A stretch of DNA of 64,000 nt, taken from contig CAZDCD010000020.1 of assembly GCA_964503885.1 (NCBI GenBank), forward strand, positions 21,455-85,454, in the 5' to 3' direction. A program made the position numbers and the translations under genes. Under the pieces are notes generated by a model. It ran no database searches and was not told where the DNA came from. It was given only the letters and a program-made list of their open reading frames with translations. How positions within the stretch are numbered: the stretch's first letter is position 1; each line of letters starts with the position of its first letter. The DNA comes from CAZDCD01 sp964503885 (lineage in GTDB: Bacteria > Bacteroidota > Bacteroidia > Bacteroidales > UBA10428). This document shows, one piece after another, positions 1 to 8,249 of this stretch.

Positions 1-291
1 ATTACATTAGCTGAATTGATATACGGAGCTGAGAAAAGTCAAAAAAAGGAAAAAAATATCTAAGTGGTAGAAAATTTTGCAGAAAAAATTACCATTATTC
101 CCATTTTCGAATCTATAAGGATTTACGGTAAAGAGAAAGCGAGACTAAAAACTATCGGGACAATAATAAGCGATTTGGATTTGTTTATCGGAGCTACTGC
201 GATAGTTAACGACATGACTTTAGTAACTCGTAACATTAACGAATTTGAGAGAATGGAAAATATTAAGGTTGAGAATTGGATTGATAATTAA
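1..291 (+). pseudogene. VapC-like PIN-domain toxin, 5' cut by window, internal stop
   Basis: Frame 1 reads through the start of the window with a PIN-like segment (TLAELIYGAEKS), meets TAA at 61-63, and continues in the same frame to a stop at 289-291. The downstream part (FAEKITIIPIFES, SDLDLFIGATA, LVTRNINEF) is the usual C-terminal half of VapC ribonucleases, including the acidic DLFIGATA site. The two halves join without a frameshift, so a single AAA-to-TAA change would explain the break. A GTG at 64 could start a 75-residue fragment, but that lacks the N-terminal catalytic Asp. The 5' end and any vapB partner lie outside the window. Family assignment is likely; inactivity is inferred from the stop. 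Confidence 0.7.
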
Positions 292-511
292 TAATGTACT
301 TTCGCTAATACGATGATATAGTTAATTACCTGTCAAAGTGCCATTTGAATTACATTACTTTTATTATACTCCGGTGCAAAAGAATAGGGAATTGCTTTGA
401 ACCAAGCAACCATACCGCAAGACCGATATCTCAAATGTTTTGTTTACCTAAGTATCTTTGCCCTGTTGGTCCTTGATATATTGATGTGTTAATCTATCCA
501 TACGAACACTG

Positions 512-1477
512 CTACAGAAACTTCCCCCCATCGAGATAATTGCTTATGTAATCATGTATCCCGTCTTCCAGTGCGGTGAAATTTCCGGGATATCCAACCG
601 ACCTGAACTTGTCCATTTTTGCCTCCGTAAAGTACTGGTATTTGTCCCGGATATCCGGGGGAGTGTCGATATAGATTATTTTTTCAGGGAGGTTCATTGC
701 CCTGAATGTATTGCGCACCAGATCATTGAAAGTGCGTGCCATGCCGGTACCCAGATTATAAATCCCGGAATTATTCCTTTTTTTCATGAAAAAAATAAGC
801 ACATCAACCACATCTTTTACAAAAATGAAATCCCTTTTCTGTTCCCCGTCCCGGTAATCGGGCCTGTGTGATCGGAACAACCGCATTTCACCGGTATTCC
901 TGATCTGGTTAAAAGCATGGAATATCACCGATGCCATGCGGTTTTTATGGTATTCATTAGGCCCGTATACATTAAAGAATTTGATGCCGTACCAGCAGGG
1001 AGGAAACGAGCGCTGCTTCAGTACCCATTTATCGAACTCATTTTTTGATTCACCATACGGATTCAGGGGTTTAAGGTATTCAACAATTTTATGCGAATCA
1101 TTATAGCCATATTCTCCAAGTCCGTATGTCGCAGCTGATGAGGCATACAGCAAGGGTATTTTATGTTTTACACAGGCTTCCCAGACACTTTTCGAATATC
1201 CCAGGTTTAACCTGTTGAATACCCGTTTATCGAATTCGGTGGTATCGGTCCGCGCCCCAAGGTGAAACAGGTATCTGACCCGGGAACCATTTTTCATGAG
1301 CCATTTCAGGAAGCGGTCACGATTAATTTTTTCAAGGTATTTTTTGCCTGAGAGGTTGCGATTTTTTACTTCACTGGAAAAATCATCGGCCAGAACAATG
1401 TCATCAATGCCTTCTTTGTTCAACCCTGCAACAAGGTTGCTACCGATAAATCCAGCTGCTCCTGTAACGATAATCAT
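512..1477 (-). CDS. hldD: ADP-L-glycero-D-manno-heptose 6-epimerase
   Basis: This short-chain dehydrogenase-type epimerase converts ADP-D-glycero-D-manno-heptose to the L-glycero form used in the LPS inner core. The 321 residues begin with the NAD(P)-binding motif VTGAAGFIGSN (residues 4-14). The SSAAT motif is at 113-117 and the catalytic YxxxK is Y141/K145 (PYGESK), followed by KFFNVYGPNE and the MASV.F segment typical of RfaD/HldD. Length matches the family (about 310-320). It stands alone on the minus strand, 78 bp downstream of mqnB's stop, so the two could be co-transcribed. No hldE is visible here; a separate GDP-heptose cluster lies near 26-29.6 kb. Confident call. Confidence 0.93.
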   Translation of the reverse strand: MIIVTGAAGFIGSNLVAGLNKEGIDDIVLADDFSSEVKNRNLSGKKYLEKINRDRFLKWLMKNGSRVRYLFHLGARTDTTEFDKRVFNRLNLGYSKSVWEACVKHKIPLLYASSAATYGLGEYGYNDSHKIVEYLKPLNPYGESKNEFDKWVLKQRSFPPCWYGIKFFNVYGPNEYHKNRMASVIFHAFNQIRNTGEMRLFRSHRPDYRDGEQKRDFIFVKDVVDVLIFFMKKRNNSGIYNLGTGMARTFNDLVRNTFRAMNLPEKIIYIDTPPDIRDKYQYFTEAKMDKFRSVGYPGNFTALEDGIHDYISNYLDGGKFL

Positions 1478-1555
1478 AAATCAGGGAATAGTATTCAATG
1501 TACAAAGAAAAGCAAAAATTAAAAATGTACAGCCAGAAGGTTTAAAAAAGAGTGG

Positions 1556-2245
1556 CTAATCAAGCCTCAGTTCCTCGAAAATGGCTATTAACGATGAAGT
1601 CAGGTTCGTAAGCGCAAGCGGTATGTTCCAGTTCTCGATCTTCCTGATCTCCACAAAATTTGAAATTGCCCTGATCTGCAGAAAAGGAACCTTATCATTC
1701 AGGCAAACGAAAAAAAACGTCGCACCGTCCATCGTTTCGATTTCAGGATTGAATTTCTCCTTGATCCTTCGAATGCTCTCTACGGAGCCATGCAAAGTAT
1801 TCACTGTTATTCCCTTTACGGGGATCAGCGATTCCACCTCTTCGATCTCAAAATTACCGATACTCCTGAGCACCTCCTCGGTAAACGGGTAGGTGTTCTC
1901 ATCCATCATCTCCTTTTCGCCCAGGGTATAAAAATCACTCTTTTCCTCTACGCCAAGATCGGCAAACTGGTCCTGCACTACATTAACAACAAAACCCTGT
2001 TCGAGAAAATAGTCAAAACTTCCGGCTATGCCGATATTAATGGCCAGGTCATAGTTCACTGTGTTGAATACCTTTGTAAGGTTGTATGCGAGGAAAATGC
2101 CGCCAACACCGGTAACCAGTATATCAACAGTTAAGCTGCCATACCTGTAACTTGACAGGTTTGGCCGGTGCTGGTTAACAAGCTGAAGCTTATCTTTTAA
2201 TACCTTAACTTCCCTTTCCGTTGACGCTACGATCAGTATCCTCAA
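1556..2245 (-). CDS. mqnB: Futalosine hydrolase
   Basis: A cytosolic nucleoside hydrolase of the MTAN/PNP fold that removes the base from futalosine in the alternative (futalosine) menaquinone pathway. The 229 residues show the N-terminal strand RILIVASTERE, the glycine-rich VTGVGG at 45-49, NIGIAGSFD (70-78), and the ETMDGATFF segment (170-178), where the nucleoside-contacting Glu/Met/Asp sit. This last motif separates MqnB/MTAN proteins from other phosphorylases. It is divergent from folE, with about 124 bp between the starts. No other mqn gene is in the window. A general MTA/SAH nucleosidase is the alternative, but length and the N-terminus favour MqnB. Confidence 0.88.
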   Translation of the reverse strand: MRILIVASTEREVKVLKDKLQLVNQHRPNLSSYRYGSLTVDILVTGVGGIFLAYNLTKVFNTVNYDLAINIGIAGSFDYFLEQGFVVNVVQDQFADLGVEEKSDFYTLGEKEMMDENTYPFTEEVLRSIGNFEIEEVESLIPVKGITVNTLHGSVESIRRIKEKFNPEIETMDGATFFFVCLNDKVPFLQIRAISNFVEIRKIENWNIPLALTNLTSSLIAIFEELRLD

Positions 2246-2369
2246 ATTCTTACGCGTATTTATTCTAAAACCTGAAGCAAAAAGTTTATATATTTACTTT
2301 ATCGTTTATGATTTAAAATTAGTTATTTTTTGCATTGGATTGCAAAAAGGTTTAAACAGAACACAAAAA

Positions 2370-3008
2370 ATGGCTAAAAGAAATGAATTCATCACCGGGA
2401 TATCAGAAGAGGGGTATGAACGGATCGATAAGTTCGATGGAAAAAAGACCAGGTCACTTTCGGCGCATTACCGCAAGATCATTGAATATATCGGTGAAGA
2501 CCCGCAGCGTGAAGGATTGATCGAAACACCCAACCGTGTGGCAAAATCGATCCAGTTCCTGACACACGGGTATCATATTGATCCGGCAAAGATACTTGCT
2601 TCGGCAAAATTTAAGGAAGACTACCAGCAAATGGTGCTGGTAAAAGATATAGAGATCTATTCACTCTGTGAACACCACATGCTGCCCTTTATCGGGAAAG
2701 CACATGTAGCATATATACCCAACGGCTATATTACCGGGCTGAGTAAAATAGCCCGGGTTGTCGATGCTTTTGCCAGGAGGCTGCAGGTACAGGAAAGGCT
2801 TACCGTACAGATAAGGGATTGTATCCAGGAGACCATCAATCCCGATGGAGTTGCAGTGGTTATTGAAGCGCTTCATCTGTGCATGGCCATGAGAGGGGTT
2901 CAGAAACAAAATTCGGTAACCACCACATCGGCATTCACCGGATGTTTCCTGAAAGACTACAGGACACGTGAGGAGTTTATCCACCTGATCGGCTCCAAAT
3001 TGCGATAA
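2370..3008 (+). CDS. folE: GTP cyclohydrolase I
   Basis: Catalyses GTP to 7,8-dihydroneopterin triphosphate, the first step of folate (and pterin/queuosine-related) synthesis; homodecameric cytosolic zinc enzyme. The conserved zinc and active-site block SLCEHHMLPFIGKAHVAYIP is present. It is followed by GLSKIARVVDAFARRLQVQERL and the C-terminal LHLCMAMRGVQK...TSAFTG with the second zinc Cys. I chose ATG 2370 (MAKRNEF), giving 212 residues; an in-frame TTG at 2340 would add ten residues without family similarity. It is a single-gene unit, followed by a 500-bp gene-free stretch. Confidence 0.95.
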   Translation: MAKRNEFITGISEEGYERIDKFDGKKTRSLSAHYRKIIEYIGEDPQREGLIETPNRVAKSIQFLTHGYHIDPAKILASAKFKEDYQQMVLVKDIEIYSLCEHHMLPFIGKAHVAYIPNGYITGLSKIARVVDAFARRLQVQERLTVQIRDCIQETINPDGVAVVIEALHLCMAMRGVQKQNSVTTTSAFTGCFLKDYRTREEFIHLIGSKLR

Positions 3009-3559
3009 CCCGATTTATCATCCCCAATATTTATCAGAAATTTGTTTTTATCCTGATACATTGGTGATTATTAATACGAAACAGGATATGGAACTTTAGA
3101 ATACAATTTGGTCAGATGGACATGGAACGTTAAGGGTTACGAGGGGTTGCGAGGTAAAGGATTCAGTAAGCAGTAATCAGTTGGTTACCAGTGTATAGCT
3201 TCGTCAGACGTTTCTCTGACACTTTAATCTATTCAGGATCTGAAAAAGTTTCCCGCAGAGTTACACATCTATTCTTTCTTCTCTTCAGTAATCCAAACAA
3301 AATGAATTAAATAACCGACTCTTGAATATACATATCCGGAGCTTTTCGCAGAAATAAACAACAACGAATAGTACCTTTTATTTTACTTCAATAATCTTCT
3401 ATAACTATCAGTTTTTGACCCTTTACTGTTTACCGTTCACTGTTTTTACTTATTTGCATTTCGGATATGAAATAATTAGGCATTATTGCATAAATTGCAG
3501 CGCTGTCTTTCTGATGCATGCAGCAATTAAAAAAAACTTCCGTCTTATACACGTCATCC
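3009..3559. other. Gene-free stretch between folE and sigma-factor operon
   Basis: About 550 bp with no convincing coding frame. It contains short imperfect direct repeats of a CTGTTT/TTACTG type (around 3420-3445) and AT-rich sequence. A partial promoter-like TTATTTGC lies near 3450, but the TAnnTTTG consensus is not met exactly. No tRNA, riboswitch or strong hairpin was recognised. Confidence 0.5.
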
Positions 3560-4141
3560 ATGGTAAAACATGAAGCAAAAGATTATCATTTGCATGGTGA
3601 ATTGATCCGGCGATGCGGGGAGCAGGATCAGGAAGCCCAGTTCGAGATCTACAGGTTGTATTATAAGGCGATGTATAATACAAGTCTGAGGATTACAGGA
3701 GACCGTGCAGAAGCTGAAGATATCATGCAGGAATCGTTCCTTGCTGCCTTTAGCAAGATAGATACATATCCGGGAGATGTGAGTTTTGGATTGTGGCTGA
3801 AGAAAATTGTGGTCAACAAATCGATTGATCTTCTGAGAAAAAGAAAGATAAGGTTTCTTGAACTCAAAGAAGTTGCTGAAAAGAAAACCGCTGATGAGGA
3901 AACAGACGAAGATTATGAAAATACAAAGATTCAGGCCGAAAGGATTAGAAAAGCAATTGCATTGTTACCTGACGGGTACAGAATTGTTATATCGCTCAGG
4001 CTTCTGGAAGGATATGATCATCAGGAAATAGCCCAAATTCTGAACATCAGTGAATCGAATTCCAGATCGCAGTATATACGGGCTAAACAAAAAGTTCTCA
4101 AAATACTTACGCAAATAACGGATGAGGATGAAAAAAATTGA
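3560..4141 (+). CDS. ECF-type RNA polymerase sigma factor
   Basis: A group 4 (extracytoplasmic function) sigma factor of about 193 residues. Region 2 covers EAQFEIYRLYYKAMYNTSLRI with the core-binding EAEDIMQESFLAAF and the promoter-melting TYPGDVSFGLWLKKIVVNKSID. An acidic linker follows. Region 4 is LPDGYRIVISLRLLEGYDHQEIAQIL with the DNA-contacting helix SESNSRSQYIRAKQKV. The start at 3560 (MVKHEAK) puts region 2 at the usual distance; ATG 3518 would add 14 residues. The next gene overlaps its 3' end and encodes a one-pass membrane protein, the usual arrangement of sigma and anti-sigma. The signal it answers is unknown. Confidence 0.88.
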   Translation: MVKHEAKDYHLHGELIRRCGEQDQEAQFEIYRLYYKAMYNTSLRITGDRAEAEDIMQESFLAAFSKIDTYPGDVSFGLWLKKIVVNKSIDLLRKRKIRFLELKEVAEKKTADEETDEDYENTKIQAERIRKAIALLPDGYRIVISLRLLEGYDHQEIAQILNISESNSRSQYIRAKQKVLKILTQITDEDEKN

Positions 4142-4646
4142 AAATATTGCCGACAGGTTCAGGGATGTATTTGATTCTGAAGAGCCGTCTTCAAATCATC
4201 TCGAAAATTTTGCCGGAAAACTGCGGATGTATTCTTCAAAACGAAAAAATACCAGGCTGTTTTACCGGTATTCGATCGTTGTGGCAACAGCGGCTGCAGC
4301 CCTGCTGCTTTTGTTACCGTTGTATATGAAGAGAACACAGCCTATAGAGGATGTGGCTGTTGCCGGGCAGTTACCCCCGGAAATAAGGGAACTTGAGCAT
4401 TATTATGAACACATTATTCAGCCGGAAATGAACATGCTGCAGGCGAGCATTTCCGAATGCCCTTCCCGGAGAAAGGAAGCCCAGAACTGTATGAACGAAC
4501 TTAATAAATCGCTGCGGGATATCCAGAAAGACCTGGAAGAGAATCCCGGTGATGAACTGGTCATTAATGCAATGGTAAATCATTACCAGATAAGGATTGA
4601 GGTAGTGAATCAGTTGATCAATAGTACCAGGGATTATTGTTTTTAA
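4128..4646 (+). CDS. Putative anti-sigma factor, single-pass membrane protein
   Basis: About 172 residues with a basic N-terminal cytoplasmic part, one hydrophobic segment (YSIVVATAAAALLLLLPLYM, about residues 48-67) and a helical periplasmic region with two Cys (ECPSRRKEAQNC). It overlaps the end of the sigma gene by 14 bp (20 bp if ATG 4122 is used), which implies translational coupling. It has no recognisable zinc-finger anti-sigma motif and no FecR domain, so the role is inferred from gene order and topology. The following adhesin-like gene starts only 10-16 bp downstream and probably belongs to the same operon. Confidence 0.65.
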   Translation: MKKIENIADRFRDVFDSEEPSSNHLENFAGKLRMYSSKRKNTRLFYRYSIVVATAAAALLLLLPLYMKRTQPIEDVAVAGQLPPEIRELEHYYEHIIQPEMNMLQASISECPSRRKEAQNCMNELNKSLRDIQKDLEENPGDELVINAMVNHYQIRIEVVNQLINSTRDYCF

Positions 4647-4655
4647 TTAAATGCC

Positions 4656-5741
4656 ATGACAATGAAAATACAGACATCAAAAAAAACAGCACTGCTGATA
4701 TTTATCGGCACCTTTACAATTGCGGTAGCCTTTGGAAGAAAGAACGAATTTACACGTGAATATAAAAAGGAATACCCGGTAAATGAAAATACCAGCCTCT
4801 CACTTGACAACAAATATGGGAATATCGATGTCATGAACTGGACCAAAGACAGGATATCCATTCAGGTGGTCTTAAAAGTAAATGCTCCGAATGAAGAAAA
4901 GGCTGATAAGCTTTTTGACCAGATTTCAATTGAATTTTCACAGTCTGGTGATGCAATCAGCGCCAATACAGAATTCAATGACGATTTCAGTAAAATTTTC
5001 GGTAACAACGGCAACAACCTGCTCGATATCCATTACACCGTTTACATGCCTACCGACGTACCCATGAATCTTGTAAACAAATACGGGAATGTATTTATAA
5101 ATGAACTGGTCTCCACATCAACGATCGACATAAAATACGGAAACCTCAAGGCAAATAAACTGCTGCATAATGAGCAGAAACCGTTTACAGAAGTGTTGCT
5201 TGCTTATTCCAATGCCGAGATCGAAAGCTGTTCATGGATAAAATTTGATATTAAATATTCTAAGACCGAGATCAAAGATTCGAAGGCATTGATCATTCTG
5301 AGCAAATATTCAAAGGTATTTGTCGATAAAGGAACATCGATCGTTACGGAATCAAAATACGACACCTACCGCCTGGGTAAAATATCAAACCTCTTGGCCA
5401 CAGCAGGATACACCAATTTTAAGGCTCAGGAGATCAGCAATAAGATACTTATGGAAACCCGGTATTCTGATCTGACGGTTGATTATGTCCCGGCTGATTT
5501 TCAGAGTATTAAGATCACTACCAGCTACGGCAATTATAAAATTCCTATAGACCCGTCGGCATCCTATAAGATCGATGGCTATGCCAAGTATGCAAAAATA
5601 TATGTCCCTGAAAGTGCTAAGGTTAGCAGAATGTCAGAAAATAATGAATACAGGGTTCAGGGTGTTGTAGGAACAGATCAGAACACAACCACCGAAGTTA
5701 CCGTAAATTCGCATTACGGGAATGTAAAATTTGTGGAATAA
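4656..5741 (+). CDS. Secreted DUF4097-like adhesin-type beta-repeat protein
   Basis: 361 residues with an N-terminal signal segment (KTALLIFIGTFTIAVAFG) and then recurring short strands ending in a YGN motif: NKYGNIDV, NKYGNVFI, IKYGNLKA, TSYGNYKI and SHYGNVKF. The same repeated pattern is known from DUF4097/DUF4098 putative adhesins, which form a right-handed beta-type stack. It is the third gene of the sigma/anti-sigma operon, so it may be a regulon member or part of signal sensing at the envelope. No enzymatic motif is visible. A second ATG two codons in (4662) is an equally possible start. Confidence 0.7.
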   Translation: MTMKIQTSKKTALLIFIGTFTIAVAFGRKNEFTREYKKEYPVNENTSLSLDNKYGNIDVMNWTKDRISIQVVLKVNAPNEEKADKLFDQISIEFSQSGDAISANTEFNDDFSKIFGNNGNNLLDIHYTVYMPTDVPMNLVNKYGNVFINELVSTSTIDIKYGNLKANKLLHNEQKPFTEVLLAYSNAEIESCSWIKFDIKYSKTEIKDSKALIILSKYSKVFVDKGTSIVTESKYDTYRLGKISNLLATAGYTNFKAQEISNKILMETRYSDLTVDYVPADFQSIKITTSYGNYKIPIDPSASYKIDGYAKYAKIYVPESAKVSRMSENNEYRVQGVVGTDQNTTTEVTVNSHYGNVKFVE

Positions 5742-6242
5742 TGCTAATTAACGTGATTTCGAGATAATTCTGTTATCAACCTCTTTTAAGGATTTCACTA
5801 TTGCCTCCCGCCAAAAGCAGGACAGGCTATGATCTTGCCCCGCTTGTTCATGCCCAAGCATAGCCCGCCGTTTTGCCTGACCTGTGAAATCATGCTTCGC
5901 ATGGCTGGTGAAGCCAGCATTTCACAGGTCAGGGCCTGCACACTTTTTATTTGCACCCTGTTGTTTAAAAGGAACATTTCAAATATCGTCAATTGAAACA
6001 AATTACAGATTCACTAAACAAATTATTTCAAAATACTTAAAAACAAACTACCCGAAGGGCTGACATATATTTATAGTGATAAAATTACCCCTAATCTCCC
6101 GCGTCATCTGCCGGGATTTTTCAGAGTGATACTTTTTCATGACGCGGAAAAGCGATACCATTTTACGAATGGACCCGGAATAAATCCTGAACAGATTCTA
6201 AAAATAATACTTATGTTATATCGAACTTAAATTAACCTAATT
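5742..6242. other. Gene-free stretch with GC-rich palindromic element
   Basis: Convergent intergenic region between the adhesin-like gene and the SLC13-type transporter. The part from about 5798 to 5960 is richer in G+C than its surroundings and full of inverted repeats, including arms GGCTAT/ATAGCC and the perfect cloverleaf at 5878-5931 listed separately. The remainder is AT-rich and shows no gene. Confidence 0.6.
5878..5931. repeat. Perfect three-way-junction palindrome
   Basis: A 54-base sequence that pairs completely. The outer arms TGACCTGTGAAAT (5878-5890) and ATTTCACAGGTCA (5919-5931) are exact inverse complements. The interior consists of two abutting hairpins, CATGC-TTC-GCATG (5891-5903) and GCTGG-TGAAG-CCAGC (5904-5918). 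No base is left over at the junction. It resembles REP-type dispersed palindromes; function unknown. Confidence 0.8.
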
Positions 6243-8021
6243 TCAGAAGAAAACCAGTGAGAGGATTACCACCGTAACAAGCATATAGATAATAGTGAGT
6301 GGAAAGCCAATTTTGAAAAAATCTTTGAATGTATATCCGCCTGGCCCGTATACCATCAGATTGGTCTGGTACCCGATGGGCGTCATGAAATTTGCCGCTG
6401 CCGCATAGGCAACCGTGAGGACAAACGGCAGGGGATTAACTTCGAGATTGTGCGCGGCAGTTAGGGCAATCGGAAAAATGATTCCCACCGAAGCCTTATT
6501 CGTAATGTATGCCGCCAGAACTGCGGTTATCAGGTAGATACCGAACAACAAGCCAACTGTGCCCATCGGCATGAAGATATTGATGAGAAGGTTTGCTACC
6601 AATACAGCAGCCCCCGATTTGATCATGGCCGTTCCGAGCGCCAGGGAAAGCACAATGATCAGTGCAAGGTTATAATCGATGCTCGACGGCAGGTCCTTCG
6701 GATTTGTAATTTTCATGGCCATTGATGCCAGCAGTAAAATGATCAGCGCCATGAACAATGAAATGACATGCAGGGCCGAGAGCAGGATTGCCAGAAGTGT
6801 GCCACCGAAAAGAATGGTTATTTTCCACCACTCAAGCTTTACAAAATCCCTTACTTTGGATATGAAATAAAAGTCGCGTGAATCGGCAGTACGGCTCAAA
6901 AAATCTTCTCCCGCAAAAAGCAGCAACACATCCCCTGCTTTCAGTTCCACCTGGTTGAGTTTCCCTTCGATTCGTTCTCCGTTTCTGTGAACGGCAATAA
7001 TAGCCGCATCATACTTTCCCCTGAAATTGATATTTTTAAGGCTTTTATTGATCAGGGAAGAGTTCTGTGATACAACAATCTCCACCACTTCGGTACGTTT
7101 CATCTTCGAAAGCATGCCTACCTCAGGAAGGACCAGCCCCGAATTTGAACCGATAAGTTCGGCGATATTATTCGTTTCACCGGCAAATACAAGAACATCG
7201 CCCTTATCGAGAATAATATCACTTGCCACAGGCGATACCCTGAACGATCTTCTCACGATTTCGGTGAGAAAAAGTCCTTTAATTGATTTCAGTCCTGATT
7301 CCTGCACGGTCTTTCCGATGAGATGTGATTTATTCCTCACTTTGGTTTCAAAAACATATTGCCTTGTACTCGATGAAATTCCATTGATGATCGGGGACCT
7401 TGCCGGTAATATTCTGTCGCTTACCAGCATCAGGTAGATATAGCCTATGATCACCATAGGAATTCCGACATACACAAAATCAAACATCTGTAACGTTTTC
7501 AAATCGGGAAAAATGGTTTGATCTGCGACCAGTCCGTTGACGATCAGGTTTGTTGATGTTCCGATAAGGGTTACCTGCCCGCCGAGAATGGCTGCATAAG
7601 ACAGCGGTATAAGAAACTTTGAGGGTGAAATATTCTTGCGTTTGCACCAGCTGTGCACATAAGGCATCATCACAGCTACAAGGGGAGTATTGTTCAGGAA
7701 AGCAGAAAAACCTGATACAATAATCATCATCCGGCTTAAGAACCCTTTGTAATTTTTAGCCCTTCTGAAAAACCTGTCGAACACGGTTTCAACCACTTCG
7801 GTTTTGCGGATCACATCGCCAAGCAGAAGCAGCATAATCACTACAGCCACCTGCTCATTTGCAAAACCGCTGATAATTTCGTGTGGAGTGAGTACGCCAA
7901 ATATTCCCAGTGTGATGATGGCAATCAGAAAAGTAAATGAAGGTCCGAGAAGGTCATTGTATAGAGAAATAAGAATAAATACAATGACAATAAAAACCAG
8001 TATGAGATCGAAACTCACCAT
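6243..8021 (-). CDS. SLC13/DASS-family permease with two RCK_C (TrkA-C) domains
   Basis: An inner-membrane sodium-coupled anion or dicarboxylate/sulfate-type carrier of 592 residues. The N-terminal half has about five hydrophobic segments, with the DASS signature NNTPLVA (110-116) and GTSTNL (154-159). A cytosolic insert (about 220-390) holds two TrkA-C-like units, each ending in GDVL(V/L)F/LAGE. The C-terminal half has the second TPIGYQTNLMVYGPGGY motif and further membrane segments. The architecture matches the SLC13 permeases of bacteria often annotated for sulfate or citrate; substrate cannot be told from sequence. Single gene, divergent from pepD. Confidence 0.88.
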   Translation of the reverse strand: MVSFDLILVFIVIVFILISLYNDLLGPSFTFLIAIITLGIFGVLTPHEIISGFANEQVAVVIMLLLLGDVIRKTEVVETVFDRFFRRAKNYKGFLSRMMIIVSGFSAFLNNTPLVAVMMPYVHSWCKRKNISPSKFLIPLSYAAILGGQVTLIGTSTNLIVNGLVADQTIFPDLKTLQMFDFVYVGIPMVIIGYIYLMLVSDRILPARSPIINGISSSTRQYVFETKVRNKSHLIGKTVQESGLKSIKGLFLTEIVRRSFRVSPVASDIILDKGDVLVFAGETNNIAELIGSNSGLVLPEVGMLSKMKRTEVVEIVVSQNSSLINKSLKNINFRGKYDAAIIAVHRNGERIEGKLNQVELKAGDVLLLFAGEDFLSRTADSRDFYFISKVRDFVKLEWWKITILFGGTLLAILLSALHVISLFMALIILLLASMAMKITNPKDLPSSIDYNLALIIVLSLALGTAMIKSGAAVLVANLLINIFMPMGTVGLLFGIYLITAVLAAYITNKASVGIIFPIALTAAHNLEVNPLPFVLTVAYAAAANFMTPIGYQTNLMVYGPGGYTFKDFFKIGFPLTIIYMLVTVVILSLVFF

Positions 8022-8117
8022 ATAGTCCGAGGGTCAGGTTTGCCTGATTCAGCAAAGTTTCAAGCGTGAATAACAGCGACGAATGTAGCAAAATAAATCA
8101 AAATAATAAAAAAGCTT

Positions 8118-8148
8118 TTGGATTCACGAAGGTATACTGTATTTTTGT
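8118..8148 (+). promoter_or_regulatory. Bacteroidota-type promoter of pepD
   Basis: TTTG at 8118-8121, 19 bases, then TATTTTTG (TAnnTTTG) at 8141-8148. Both elements and the spacing match the Bacteroidota primary sigma consensus. Transcription would start near 8155, giving a leader of roughly 95 bases. Confidence 0.7.
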
Positions 8149-8249
8149 GCCCGCTTAACCGCTGGTAAAAATAACATACAGAAGGAACGATCAGTTGCAC
8201 AGGTAAACTTTGGCGGTCTGATTATCTCCCTTGCCTAAAACAGGATGAA

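Noticed and set aside
2246..2369. Promoter for folE (TATTTTTTG)
   Set aside because: One base too long for TAnnTTTG and no matching upstream box, so not listed as a feature.
3420..3445. Possible CRISPR-like short repeats (TTACTGTTT / CCGTTCACTGTTT)
   Set aside because: Only two imperfect units with no regular spacers.
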